A stretch of DNA of 64,000 bases from Methylocaldum sp002005105 (GCF_051027545.1 NZ_CP194902.1:434001-498000); one strand, 5' to 3'. Shown: positions 17,599 through 26,655, counted from the stretch's first letter. Notes: generated from the sequence alone by a model not told the origin. Numbers and translations are program-made.

Positions 17599-19341
17599 AT
17601 GCCTTACTACCCGGTTAAAAAGAAAATCGTCCCCCGCGGATCGGATCAACTTCCCGATCGAGCCTTTTCCCATCTCCCGCCGCTGCTGCAACGCATTTAC
17701 ACCGCGCGCCGGCTGATCGTCGCCGAGGAACTGGACCGCTCGCTGGCAAAACTCCCCTCGCCCTGGCTGTTGAGCGGCATGGAAGCCATGGCCGATCAAC
17801 TGACGGAGGCGATTCGAAAAAATCAGAGCATTCTCGTCATCGCCGATTACGACACAGACGGCGCCACCGGCTGCGCGGTGGCCGTCCGGGGACTGAGGTT
17901 GCTCGGCGCGGAGCGAGTCTCCTATCTCGTACCCAACCGTTTCGAATACGGCTACGGTCTGACGCCGGAGATCGTCGCGATGGCCGCCCAAAGTACTCCG
18001 GACGTTCTCCTGACCGTCGACAACGGCATCTCCAGCCTGGAAGGCACGGCGGCGGCGAAAGCCCGCGGCATGCGGGTCTTCATCACCGATCATCACCTGC
18101 CGGGGTCGGAGCTTCCCGGCGCGGACGCCATCGTCAACCCGAATCTGGCCGGCGATCCTTTCCCGAGCAAATATCTGGCCGGCGTCGGCGTGATGTTTTA
18201 TGTCCTTTCCGCGGTGCGAATCCGACTTCGAGCCGCCGGCCATTTCGCTCGAACTGGTGCCGAAGAGCCGAATCTCGCGCAACTGCTGGACTTGGTGGCT
18301 CTGGGCACGGTCGCCGACGTGGTGACGCTGGATCACGTCAACCGCATCCTGGTTCATCAGGGACTTCAGCGCATCCGCTCGGGACAAGCCCACGCAGGAT
18401 TGCTGGCGCTGCTGGAGGTTTCCGGGCGCAATTCACGCATCATCACGGCAGCCGACCTCGGCTTCGCCGTCGCGCCCCGGCTCAACGCGGCCGGCCGGCT
18501 CGAAGACATGACCCTCGGCATCGAGTGCCTGCTGACCGACGATGCCGATGCCGCCCGCGCCATGGCCGTCCGGCTCGACCAGCTGAACCGGGATCGGCGC
18601 GAGATCGAGGAACAGATGAAGCTCGACGCGCTCGCTCATCTCGAAGACCTCGATACCTCCTTGGCGACTAAGCCGGGACTTTGCTTGTTCGACGATTCCT
18701 GGCATCAGGGCGTGGTCGGCATACTGGCGTCCCGGATCAAGGACCGCGTGAATCGGCCGGTGATTGCTTTCGCCCGTACCGACGGCGACGAGATCAAAGG
18801 CTCCGCGCGCTCGATTCCGGGCGTGCACATCCGCGACGTCCTGAGCGATATCGCGACGCGCTGCCCGAACCTGCTGCGGAAATTCGGCGGACACGCGATG
18901 GCCGCGGGCCTGAGTCTCCACCGGGACGACCTGGCGCACTTCACCGAGCTGTTCGAGGAAGAGGTGGCTCGCCATTTGGCCGACCTGGACCTCGACCACG
19001 CGATACACAGCGACGGGCCGCTCGAAGCCCACGAAATGGCGCTGGAAGTTGCCGAACTGCTGCGCCAAGCGGGCCCCTGGGGCCAAGGCTTTCCCGAACC
19101 CTTGTTCGACGGCGAATTCGACGTGGCGCAAAGCCGCATCGTCGGAGACCGCCATCTCAAATTTCTCCTCAAGATCCCGAACTCGGACAAGCTGATCGAC
19201 GGTATTGCCTTTTTCGTCGACCAACCAGCCGATTGGCTGGCCTGCCGACGCCTTCGAGCCGTCTATCGGCTCGATATCAATGAATTTCGCGACGGCCGAA
19301 ACGTCCAATTACGTATGGAGTACATGGAAGGTCGCGACTAA
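17599..19341 (+). CDS. recJ: Single-stranded-DNA-specific exonuclease RecJ
   Basis: RecJ is a 5'-3' exonuclease for single-stranded DNA in recombination and mismatch repair. The 580-residue product carries DHH-family motifs: VIADYDTDGATGCAVA (motif I), LTVDNGISS, ITDHHLPG (DHH motif III), NPNL and GTVADVVTLDHVNR. The DHHA1 domain has FGGHAMAAGLSL, and the C-terminal OB-like domain reads to VQLRMEYME. The start at 17599 (MPYYPVKKKIVPRG) was preferred over upstream in-frame codons that run into the repeat. Confidence 0.95.
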   Translation: MPYYPVKKKIVPRGSDQLPDRAFSHLPPLLQRIYTARRLIVAEELDRSLAKLPSPWLLSGMEAMADQLTEAIRKNQSILVIADYDTDGATGCAVAVRGLRLLGAERVSYLVPNRFEYGYGLTPEIVAMAAQSTPDVLLTVDNGISSLEGTAAAKARGMRVFITDHHLPGSELPGADAIVNPNLAGDPFPSKYLAGVGVMFYVLSAVRIRLRAAGHFARTGAEEPNLAQLLDLVALGTVADVVTLDHVNRILVHQGLQRIRSGQAHAGLLALLEVSGRNSRIITAADLGFAVAPRLNAAGRLEDMTLGIECLLTDDADAARAMAVRLDQLNRDRREIEEQMKLDALAHLEDLDTSLATKPGLCLFDDSWHQGVVGILASRIKDRVNRPVIAFARTDGDEIKGSARSIPGVHIRDVLSDIATRCPNLLRKFGGHAMAAGLSLHRDDLAHFTELFEEEVARHLADLDLDHAIHSDGPLEAHEMALEVAELLRQAGPWGQGFPEPLFDGEFDVAQSRIVGDRHLKFLLKIPNSDKLIDGIAFFVDQPADWLACRRLRAVYRLDINEFRDGRNVQLRMEYMEGRD

Positions 19342-19346
19342 AGCGA

Positions 19347-19386
19347 CGTTTGCGATTGGAAGGGGCCGATTAAAGGCCCGTTTGCG
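19347..19386. repeat. 40-bp dispersed repeat, family E (GTTTGCGATTGG)
   Basis: This element runs from CGTTTGCGATTGGAAGGGG to AAAGGCCCGTTTGCG. An exact reverse-complement copy lies at about 45990-46029 inside a composite repeat block. It sits just after recJ. The rest of 19387-19558 shows nothing recognisable. Confidence 0.75.
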
Positions 19387-19558
19387 ATTGGGAAGCGGCG
19401 AAACCTGAGTACGGCACAGCCTCTCCCACGGGTTCACCGAAACGGGAGTCTTTTAAGGGAGTTCATGAGTCGGATACGGATATCCGCGGCCGAATTCTCG
19501 GCTTCGCGTCGGCTTTCGCCATGTACGGCTTCAAGCCCGCTTTTGCGAGATTATTGTC

Positions 19559-19963
19559 ATGTCGCACGGTCCGACAACCTGGATGTGGGCGCAAGCCTGC
19601 GAACTGCTGGAACAGGCGGAGCGGCTCCATCGGCGCTTCTTTCAAGTCCATAGACTTATCGCCTCCCGGCCGACGTGGGAACCGCCCGTCGACATCATCG
19701 AAACCCGCGATGCGATCACCATCACGGTCGTATTGCCGGGTGTGCCTCCGGAAGCCATCGATGTCGCCGTAACCGAGGACCTAGTCGTCATATCCGGCGA
19801 AAGGTCCTTGAAGATCGCCCCGGATAGCGCCGTCATCCATCGCCTGGAAATACCTTACGGCCGCTTCGAGCGGCGCATCCAATTGCCGCCTTGGCGATTG
19901 CGTCCCGGTGACCCGATTTACGCAAACGGCTGTCTGACCATTCCTCTTTTTAAGACGGATTGA
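19559..19963 (+). CDS. Hsp20/alpha-crystallin family small heat shock protein
   Basis: This ATP-independent chaperone holds unfolding proteins. The 134-residue product has a short helical N-terminus and the alpha-crystallin domain: PPVDIIETRDAITITVVLPGV, DVAVTEDLVVISGER, YGRFERRIQLP, then GCLTIPLFK. The C-terminal IxI-type extension is minimal. It ends 9 bp before lon, so the two proteostasis genes very probably share a transcript. I could not confirm a sigma-32 promoter upstream. Confidence 0.9.
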   Translation: MSHGPTTWMWAQACELLEQAERLHRRFFQVHRLIASRPTWEPPVDIIETRDAITITVVLPGVPPEAIDVAVTEDLVVISGERSLKIAPDSAVIHRLEIPYGRFERRIQLPPWRLRPGDPIYANGCLTIPLFKTD

Positions 19964-19971
19964 TTGCCGCC

Positions 19972-22335
19972 ATGAAAACCGAACAACGATCAGACAAACA
20001 CTCCGAGTCCGCTGTAATCCTACCTCCGGATACCATCGCGATCATTCCGGTGCGGAATATCGTGCTTTTCCCGGGCGTCATCGTTCCCATCAGCGTCGGG
20101 CGGGAACCCTCCATTGCCGCGGCCCAGTATGCGCTTCGCCGGGACACCTCGGTCGGAATCCTGCTGCAGCGGGACCCCAAAGTAGACGTACCCGAGCCGG
20201 ACGAACTTTATACGGTCGGCACCCAGGCCGCCATCCTGCGCTACGTGACCGGGCCGGAAGGCTCGCACAACATTGTCTGCCAGGGCGAGCAACGCTTTCG
20301 TATCCTCGAATTCCTGGAAGGGTATCCGTTTCTCGCAGCCCGCATCGAGCCGATCAAGGAACAAGAGATCGAAACGCCCGCCATCGAGGCCCGTCTGCTG
20401 CAATTGAAGAACCAAGTGGCCGAAGTACTGGCGCTGCTCCCTCAGGCCCCGCCGGAATTGTTGAACGCCGTTCAACAGGTATCCTCGGCACACACGCTGG
20501 CCGACCTGGTGGCTTCATTCATGGATTTGGCGATCGCCGAAAAGCAGGAAATCCTTGAGACGTTGGACGCTCAGACACGGCTCGACAAAATCTCGAACCT
20601 TCTTCGCCATCGCATTCAGGTCCTCCGCATCTCCAAGGAAATCAGCGACCAGACCAAACAAACCATGGATGAGCGCCAGCGCGAATTCCTGCTTCGCGAA
20701 CAGCTCAAGACGATTCAAAAGCAACTGGGCGAAACCGACGAACGCACCGAGGAAATCGGCGAACTGTACGAAGCCATTGCCAAGGCGAAAATGCCCGAAG
20801 AGGCCGAAAATCAGGCGATGAAGGAGCTGAAGCGGCTGGAACGGATGCCCGAGGCGAGCGCCGAGCACTCCATGGTGCGCAGCTATCTGGAATGGCTGGT
20901 CGAACTGCCCTGGTCGGTGGAGACCGAGGACCGCCTGGATGTCGCCGAGGCGCGGCAGGTCCTGGATGAAGATCACTACGGCCTCGAAAAGATCAAAAAG
21001 CGGATTCTCGAATATCTCGCGGTACGCAAACTGAATCCTGCGGGAAAAAGCCCGATCCTCTGTTTCGTCGGGCCGCCCGGCGTCGGCAAAACCTCCCTGG
21101 GACAAAGCATCGCCCGCGCCACCGGCCGCAAATTCGTACGGGTCAGCCTGGGCGGGGTTCACGACGAGGCCGAAATCCGGGGACACAGGCGAACCTATAT
21201 CGGCGCCTTGCCCGGCAACATCATCCAGGCCATCCGTAAGGCCGGCGCGCGCAATTGCATCATGATGCTGGACGAAATCGACAAGCTCGGCGCCAGCTTC
21301 CACGGAGATCCCTCCGCGGCCCTGCTGGAAGTGCTCGATCCCGAGCAGAACAGCACCTTCCGCGACAACTATCTCGCGGTTCCGTTCGACCTCAGCCACG
21401 TCATGTTCATCAGCACGGCGAACATGCTCGACACGATTCCCGGTCCCTTGCGCGACCGCATGGAAGTGATCCACCTACCCGGCTACACGACCGAAGAAAA
21501 GCTTCAGATCGCCCGGCGTTATCTCGTTTCCAAGCAGGCCGAAGCTTGCGGCCTGGACCCCGATCAATGCGAGATCACCGACGAGGCGCTCACCGCCATC
21601 ATCCGCGACTATACCCGCGAAGCCGGCGTAAGAAACCTGGAACGGGAAATCGGCGCCGTGTTCCGCCATGCCGCCGTCCGCATCGCCGAAGGCGAAATCG
21701 AGCGCCTGACGGTGACCCCCGAGCTTCTGCCGACCATTCTGGGCCCGCGGCGCTTCGAAAGCGAAGTCGCGATGCGCACCAGCGTGCCCGGCGTCGCCAC
21801 CGGCCTCGCCTGGACCCCAGTGGGCGGCGACATTCTCTTCATCGAAGCCAGCCGCGCTCCCGGCACCGGCAAACTGACGCTGACCGGACAACTGGGCGAT
21901 GTCATGAAGGAAAGCGCCCAAGCCGCCCTGAGTCTTGCCAAGGCCCGCTGCGCCGATCTCGGCATCCAGCCCGAAGTATTCGAAAAAAGCGACATCCACA
22001 TCCACGTCCCCGCGGGAGCCACGCCCAAAGACGGCCCCAGCGCCGGGGTCGCCATCTTCGTCGCCCTAGTCTCCCTGCTCACCCAAAAGGCGGTCCGCAA
22101 CGACACCGCCATGACCGGCGAAATCAGCCTGCGCGGCCTGGTCCTGCCGGTCGGCGGCATCAAAGAAAAGGTGCTCGCCGCCCTCGCCGCCGGCATCACC
22201 CGTGTCCTCCTGCCGGCCCGCAATCAAAAGGAACTGGAGGAAATCCCCGCCGAAGCAAAGGAGAAACTGCAATTCATCTGGCTGGAACAGGTGGAGGACG
22301 CGCTGAAGGAAACACTGGGCGGGTTGAATGGCTGA
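19972..22335 (+). CDS. lon: ATP-dependent Lon protease
   Basis: Lon unfolds and degrades damaged and short-lived proteins in the cytoplasm. The 787-residue protein has the N-terminal substrate domain (IIPVRNIVLFPGVIVPISVGR) and coiled-coil segments. The AAA module has Walker A GPPGVGKTS (Lys373) and Walker B CIMMLDEIDKLG. The protease domain has the catalytic dyad Ser690 (KDGPSAGVAIF) and Lys733 (GIKEKVLAAL). ATG at 19972 was preferred to the TTG 12 bases earlier. It follows hsp20 directly. Confidence 0.96.
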   Translation: MKTEQRSDKHSESAVILPPDTIAIIPVRNIVLFPGVIVPISVGREPSIAAAQYALRRDTSVGILLQRDPKVDVPEPDELYTVGTQAAILRYVTGPEGSHNIVCQGEQRFRILEFLEGYPFLAARIEPIKEQEIETPAIEARLLQLKNQVAEVLALLPQAPPELLNAVQQVSSAHTLADLVASFMDLAIAEKQEILETLDAQTRLDKISNLLRHRIQVLRISKEISDQTKQTMDERQREFLLREQLKTIQKQLGETDERTEEIGELYEAIAKAKMPEEAENQAMKELKRLERMPEASAEHSMVRSYLEWLVELPWSVETEDRLDVAEARQVLDEDHYGLEKIKKRILEYLAVRKLNPAGKSPILCFVGPPGVGKTSLGQSIARATGRKFVRVSLGGVHDEAEIRGHRRTYIGALPGNIIQAIRKAGARNCIMMLDEIDKLGASFHGDPSAALLEVLDPEQNSTFRDNYLAVPFDLSHVMFISTANMLDTIPGPLRDRMEVIHLPGYTTEEKLQIARRYLVSKQAEACGLDPDQCEITDEALTAIIRDYTREAGVRNLEREIGAVFRHAAVRIAEGEIERLTVTPELLPTILGPRRFESEVAMRTSVPGVATGLAWTPVGGDILFIEASRAPGTGKLTLTGQLGDVMKESAQAALSLAKARCADLGIQPEVFEKSDIHIHVPAGATPKDGPSAGVAIFVALVSLLTQKAVRNDTAMTGEISLRGLVLPVGGIKEKVLAALAAGITRVLLPARNQKELEEIPAEAKEKLQFIWLEQVEDALKETLGGLNG

Positions 22336-22738
22336 GCATACCGGTCTATGCGATCGCCCAAGTAAAGGAAGCTATGAACAAGTGGATTCCGTTCATGGCT
22401 CGACAAGCTCACCACGAACGGAATCAATACGTTACCGTTCGTCCTGAGCCTGTCGAAGGACTTAATCAGAGCTCGTAGGATGTGCTGAACGCAGTGAAGC
22501 GCATCGTTCGCAATGCCGAGATGACGATTTGTGTAGAAACCCTCTTCTCTCTCGGAGAGGGTGGCCGGCAGGCCGGGTGAGGGCGACTCGTCCATAAACC
22601 AAGTGAGCAAACCGACATCCCATCGGTATTTCAAACACTCACCTCCCAAACCCCCGCCCCAGAGTCTCGTTCCGATACATGACGTAAGCATTCGCTTACA
22701 AAAATTTCAGCCTTTTCTGACATACAGGCATCCGCACA
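22336..22738. other. Intergenic region with REP-like elements
   Basis: There is no credible gene. It holds a GTTCATGGCTCGACAAGCTC / CGTCCTGAGCCTGTCGAAGG element at about 22391-22462 and a hairpin of the CCCTCTTCTCTC / GAGAGGGT type at about 22540-22563. Both look like common dispersed intergenic palindromes. The region marks the left border of the CRISPR island. Confidence 0.55.
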
Positions 22739-22772
22739 GGCTCACCTAGTGAGCCACTACCCATGCTATAAG
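22739..22772 (+). promoter_or_regulatory. Candidate extended -10 promoter with 17-bp palindrome
   Basis: GGCTCACCTAGTGAGCC (22739-22755) is a perfect palindrome around CTA. It is followed by TGCTATAAG at 22764-22772, an extended -10 match. The pair lies 26-60 bp upstream of the cas3 relic, where an old cas promoter and operator would be. No clear -35 is visible. Confidence 0.4.
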
Positions 22773-22797
22773 GTTTACATTGCATGGGAGATAAGAG

Positions 22798-22941
22798 ATG
22801 GCCGCTGATCGTGCTTATTGGAAATATTGGGCAGTAATTCGACGCGAATCCGGTGATCGGGCGAATTATCACCTTTTGCCATATCACTGCATCGATGTAG
22901 CGGCAGTTGGAACCCTATACGCCACTCCGCTTCGGATTGAT
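22798..22941 (+). pseudogene. Relic of a second cas3 5' end
   Basis: A 47-codon frame starts at ATG behind GGGAGATAAGAG. It reads ...YWKYWAVIRRES, then NYHLLPYHCIDVAAVG, before ending in unrelated residues and TGA. This mirrors the N-terminus of the intact Cas3 850 bp later (GYWKYWGKARKEG, then YHLLPYHSLDVAAVG). Sixteen consecutive bases (TATTGGAAATATTGGG) are shared, yet overall the two have clearly diverged. So this is a fragment of another cas3 allele rather than a fresh duplication. The HD-domain remainder is gone. Confidence 0.8.
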
Positions 22942-23008
22942 AAGGAACCAAATTAAGACTAAATCCAGTCCTCCTCTTTAGAGCGGCTGTCGGAGTGGTT
23001 TACGGCTC

Positions 23009-23070
23009 GTGGGAGCGGGCTTCTTTAGCCCGCGATAATCGCCTGATCGCAGGCTAAAGCCCGCTCCCAC
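23009..23070. repeat. Dispersed palindromic repeat, family C (GGAGCGGGCTT / AAGCCCGCTCC)
   Basis: GTGGGAGCGGGCTTCTTTAG at the left pairs with CTAAAGCCCGCTCCCAC at the right. A related copy lies at 48510-48574. It sits between the cas3 relic and the antitoxin gene. Confidence 0.75.
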
Positions 23071-23134
23071 ACCAAGCCCATTTGCAATCAATCCTTACGT
23101 ACGAATGGAAACTGCTTTAATCCGGAACCCACCA

Positions 23135-23407
23135 ATGAAATATTCCAAACAGATCAAGCCCATTAGCCATCTCAAGGCCCACGCCGCCGAGGTCATACGC
23201 CAACTCACCGAAGAACGCGAACCCCTGGTAATTACCCAGAACGGCGAAGCCAAGCCGGTTATCCAGGACGTCAAAACCTATGAGGAAACGGAGGAAACAT
23301 TGGCGCTGCTGAAAATTTTGGCGCTCGGAACCCGGCAGATCGAAGCCGGCAACGTGCAGGAACCGGCCGATGTTATCGGCCGATTACGCAACAAGGGACG
23401 AGAGTGA
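23135..23407 (+). CDS. Phd/YefM-type antitoxin
   Basis: This 90-residue antitoxin has N-terminal Phd/YefM features: MKYSKQIKPISHLKAHAAEV, then EPLVITQNGEAKPVIQDVKTYEE. That is a DNA-binding dimer fold, followed by a C-terminal helix that would neutralise a RelE/ParE toxin. The stop overlaps the toxin start (TGATG). The start at 23135 was chosen because the upstream in-frame residues do not fit the family. Its toxin partner is frameshifted, so the pair is probably no longer a functional addiction module, although the antitoxin could still act as a repressor. Confidence 0.85.
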   Translation: MKYSKQIKPISHLKAHAAEVIRQLTEEREPLVITQNGEAKPVIQDVKTYEETEETLALLKILALGTRQIEAGNVQEPADVIGRLRNKGRE

Positions 23408-23738
23408 TGGTTCATCGCGTTCTTTTGACCGCTGATGCCGCCGATGACCTCGAAGATCCGTTCGACTACATTTGCACACAGGATTCACCGGACGCGCCGC
23501 TCACGTGCTGGACGAAATCCAGCATGTTTTCGATAGCCTCGCGGAATTTCCCAAGCAGGGCGTCTACCCGAGAGAGCTATCGGCCCTCGGCATTCATGAA
23601 TACCGCGAATTATTCTTCAAGCCTTACCGAATCGTTTATCGAACCATCGACGATACCGTCTATGTCATGCTGATCGCGGACGGACGGCGCGACATGCAGA
23701 CTTTGCTGGCGCGACGGTTATTGGGGAAGCGATTGTAA
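23407..23738 (+). pseudogene. ParE/RelE-type toxin, frameshifted
   Basis: The toxin begins MVHRVLLTADAADDLEDPFD then YICTQDSP, then shifts frame near 23485-23492. Family sequence resumes in another frame with RAAHVLDEIQHVFDSLAEFP, KQGVYPRELSALGIHEYREL and YRIVYRTIDDTVYVMLIADG, through to RRDMQTLLARRLLG. A one-base loss explains the two halves. A sequencing error would give the same picture. The intact protein would be about 110 residues, acting on gyrase (ParE) or ribosomal mRNA (RelE). Confidence 0.82.
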
Positions 23739-23788
23739 GAGAAACATAAGAAGCGATTTCGCCGTTTTTGGTTATTGGGGGATAGGAA

Positions 23789-26539
23789 ATGGAAAATGGG
23801 TATTGGAAATATTGGGGGAAGGCCCGTAAAGAAGGCGAAGCGGGAACGCCTTATCACCTCTTGCCGTATCACAGTCTGGATGTGGCGGCGGTGGGGAAAG
23901 TGTTCTTGAAAAGGCATCCGCGTCTAGCAGAGCAACTCGCCAACGACTTGGCCATGCCTCTAAGACTTTTTGTGCAATGGCTTACGTTTTGTCTTGCGAT
24001 GCACGATCTAGGAAAGTTCGCCATCTCTTTTCAGGGTTTGGAGCAAGAGCTTCACGAAAAGCTGACAGGGCAAACCGAACGCAAGGATTACGCATTACGC
24101 CATGACAGCCTCGGTTTCTTGTTTTGGCATGAATACCTTCTGGGCAAGTTTTCCGATGCCGGTTTTCTTGGTATGGAGCCGAAAAGCCGCGCGTTCCGGC
24201 AAGGCAAAGAATGGTTTTTCGACCGATGGATGAAGCTGGTCACGGGGCATCACGGTGAGCCGCCCAATATCTGCAACGGCGATCATAATTGGAGAACCGA
24301 TGCCTTCTTTGCCGAAGATGATTTGGCGGCGGCGGAGTGCTTTTGGCAGGACTGCTTAACCCTGCTCGCCCCGGACGCAACCCAGCTTGCAAAGCTATTG
24401 GAGAACAGGGATTTTGCCAAAGCGATTCAGCCTCATTCCTGGCGTCTGGCGGGACTTGCGGTCTTGTGCGACTGGATCGGTTCGAATCGTGAGATATTCC
24501 ATTATTGCTCCGAAAAAACGGATTTGGACCACTATTGGCGGAAATATGCGCTACCCCGCGCCGAGGAAGCTTTACTCAGAGCCGCTGTGCTGCCGGCAAA
24601 AGTGGCGCATTACGCGGGCATCGAGCCACTTTTTCCTTACATCGACAACGCGACACCTCTGCAACGCTTTTGCCACGAGCACATATTGGAGGCGGAGCCG
24701 CAACTCTTAATATTGGAAGATGTCACCGGTGCAGGGAAAACCGAAGCGGCACTCATCCTTACTCAACGCCTGATGGCGTTAGGTTTGGCCGATGGTTTCT
24801 ATATCGGTCTGCCCACCATGGCAACGGCCAATGCCATGTACGAACGCATGGCGGAATGCTACCGCAAACTATACGAACCGGATGAAAGGCCCTCTTTGGT
24901 GCTAGCGCACAGCGCACGGCATTTGTCCAAGCTATTCCACGATTCAATACTTAACCAGGCCAACGACGGGTTGAACTATTCCGGCCAGCCGGGGGCTTCG
25001 GCTCAATGCGCCGCTTGGCTGGCGGACAACAGCAAAAAGGCGCTATTGGCTGATGCCGGCATCGGAACGCTGGATCAGGCACTTCTGACAGTCCTTCCCG
25101 CCCGCCATCAATCCCTGCGTTTGTATGGCCTGAGCCGAAAAGTGTTAGTGGTTGATGAGGTACATGCGTATGACGTTTATATGCACCGTTTGTTGCAAAC
25201 CGTCTTGCAGGGCCACGCACGTATGGGTGGCAGCGCCATTCTCCTGTCCGCTACGCTGCCGAGCAAAATGCGGCAGGAACTCGTTGACGCCTTCCAAGAG
25301 GGGCTGAAAGGCGATTTTCAAACCGTTTCCACCCAGAGCCCTTATCCGCTCGTCACGCACCTGACCCGACAGAAACTTTCCGAATCCCGCATCAAAACCC
25401 GCAGCGAAGTCCGACGCGCGATCAAGTTGGAATTTCTTGATCGGGAATCACAAGTCATTGATCTCATTAAGAGTGCCGCCGATGAAGGCCGCTGTGTTTG
25501 TTGGATAAGGAATACCGTGGACGATGTGCGCAAATCCTTTTACAACCTGAGCGAAACAGCGGGAATAGATACAAATCGCCTGTCGCAGTTTCACAGCCGA
25601 TTTGCTCTCAAGGATCGTTTGGATCGGGAAGAACAAGTCTTAGGTTGGTTCGGCACCAAATCCAAATCGGAGGATAGAAGCGGGCGAATACTCGTGGCGA
25701 GCCAAGTGATTCAAGAATCTCTCGACGTCGATCTGGATTCAATCATCAGCGATTTAGCCCCGGTCGATCTCCTCATCCAACGCGCCGGTCGTCTACACCG
25801 CCATCGCCGAGACTTAAATGGAAAGCGGCTTCCACAAGGACAGCTTAAGGATTTGCGTCCTCGTCCGGTATTTTATATCCATGCTCCGAGTTTTACCGAA
25901 GCGCCCAAATCCGATTGGTATCGAGCGGCTTTTCCGAAAGCTTGTTGGGTTTACCCCAATACCGCCCAGCTTTGGCTGACTCATAAGGCACTACGGGTAA
26001 ACGGATTGCTCCGCATGCCCAAGGATGCCCGCCGACTAATCGAGTACGTGTATGACGGAATTTCCAGCTTTCCGGAAACATTGAGCGACAGCGATTTGAA
26101 AGTGGATGGCGAAAAAAAGGCCAAAGTCAGCCAAGCTGATTTCAACGCCTTGAACCTAGACGAAGGCTATACCCACAGCGGGCTTTGGGATGAAGAAGTC
26201 CGCATTCCAACGCGGCTCGGTGATGAGCAGAAAACCGTTTACTTGGCTTACATCGAAAACGGTGAACTTCGCCCCTTGTACTCGGGCGATTTTCCTTGGG
26301 ATCTGAGCAGCGTAAAGCTGCCCGAGCGTTGTATCGGCGGTGTTGCTCTTGACGCTGAACATCAGCGAATGGTGGATGATTTAAAGCAACGGAATGTCAA
26401 GTTCCATGCATCCGACTTGATTTTGCCGTTGGAGTCGGATGAACAAGGAGGATGGCGGGGAAGGGTCCAGGACAAAACAGGGAATTCAGTAGATATTTCT
26501 TACGATTCCATGCAAGGGTTTATTTTTAAAGGGAATTGA
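23789..26539 (+). CDS. cas3: Type I-E CRISPR helicase-nuclease Cas3
   Basis: Cas3 is recruited by target-bound Cascade, nicks the displaced strand with its HD domain and unwinds and degrades DNA. In the 916-residue product the HD nuclease is N-terminal: PYHSLDVAAVG, His72-Asp73 in MHDLGKFA, and TGHHGEP. The SF2 helicase follows: Walker A VTGAGKTEAAL (Lys317), DEVH box at 456-459 (VVDEVHAYD), motif III LLSATLP and motif VI LIQRAGRLHRHRR. All key residues are intact. Base composition is visibly less GC-rich than flanking genes. A relic of another cas3 and a broken toxin-antitoxin pair separate it from the likely ancestral promoter. Its stop codon lies inside a hairpin. Confidence 0.95.
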   Translation: MENGYWKYWGKARKEGEAGTPYHLLPYHSLDVAAVGKVFLKRHPRLAEQLANDLAMPLRLFVQWLTFCLAMHDLGKFAISFQGLEQELHEKLTGQTERKDYALRHDSLGFLFWHEYLLGKFSDAGFLGMEPKSRAFRQGKEWFFDRWMKLVTGHHGEPPNICNGDHNWRTDAFFAEDDLAAAECFWQDCLTLLAPDATQLAKLLENRDFAKAIQPHSWRLAGLAVLCDWIGSNREIFHYCSEKTDLDHYWRKYALPRAEEALLRAAVLPAKVAHYAGIEPLFPYIDNATPLQRFCHEHILEAEPQLLILEDVTGAGKTEAALILTQRLMALGLADGFYIGLPTMATANAMYERMAECYRKLYEPDERPSLVLAHSARHLSKLFHDSILNQANDGLNYSGQPGASAQCAAWLADNSKKALLADAGIGTLDQALLTVLPARHQSLRLYGLSRKVLVVDEVHAYDVYMHRLLQTVLQGHARMGGSAILLSATLPSKMRQELVDAFQEGLKGDFQTVSTQSPYPLVTHLTRQKLSESRIKTRSEVRRAIKLEFLDRESQVIDLIKSAADEGRCVCWIRNTVDDVRKSFYNLSETAGIDTNRLSQFHSRFALKDRLDREEQVLGWFGTKSKSEDRSGRILVASQVIQESLDVDLDSIISDLAPVDLLIQRAGRLHRHRRDLNGKRLPQGQLKDLRPRPVFYIHAPSFTEAPKSDWYRAAFPKACWVYPNTAQLWLTHKALRVNGLLRMPKDARRLIEYVYDGISSFPETLSDSDLKVDGEKKAKVSQADFNALNLDEGYTHSGLWDEEVRIPTRLGDEQKTVYLAYIENGELRPLYSGDFPWDLSSVKLPERCIGGVALDAEHQRMVDDLKQRNVKFHASDLILPLESDEQGGWRGRVQDKTGNSVDISYDSMQGFIFKGN

Positions 26540-26557
26540 GGAGGGGTTACCTCCTCA
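26537..26557. terminator. 8-bp hairpin at the cas3 stop, possible bidirectional terminator
   Basis: TGAGGAGG pairs with CCTCCTCA across GGTTA. It covers the cas3 stop codon and touches the outer pseudo-repeat of the minus-strand mini-CRISPR, so it would sit at the 3' end of both transcripts. T-runs are weak on both strands. Confidence 0.45.
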
Positions 26558-26646
26558 ATCTATCCTCACGGACGTGAGGAACATTAATTCACCATATTAG
26601 GTAACTTCCGTTCCCTACGGTTCATCCCCACGGATGTGGGGAATAC
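26556..26646 (-). ncRNA. Degenerate mini-CRISPR, candidate Cascade-guiding regulatory RNA (CreR/CreA type)
   Basis: Reading the minus strand, a pseudo-repeat at 26646-26618 matches the array repeat at 26 of 29 positions and ends in the intact crRNA handle ATGAACCG. A 33-nt spacer (26617-26585) follows, then a second, worn repeat (26584-26556; 20 of 29). That second repeat keeps the Cas6e hairpin through a compensatory pair: CCTCAC/GTGAGG replaces CCCCAC/GTGGGG. The spacer starts TAGGGAACGGAAGTTA. Its positions 1-5 and 7-16 match a neighbouring site with an AAG PAM. Partial matching of this kind would let Cascade bind without full R-loop formation or Cas3 cutting. A weak extended -10-like TGGTAAACT on the minus strand at about 26650-26658 could start the transcript. 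Transcription is inferred. Confidence 0.8.
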
Positions 26647-26655
26647 GAGAGTTTA

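Noticed and set aside
23407..23738. Programmed frameshift in the ParE-type toxin
   Set aside because: No slippery heptamer or stimulatory structure is evident at 23484-23492; mutation or sequencing error is simpler.
26537..26557. Hairpin at the cas3 end taken as a strong rho-independent terminator
   Set aside because: The stem is perfect, but T-runs are absent on the plus strand and weak on the minus strand, so it is listed only as possible.
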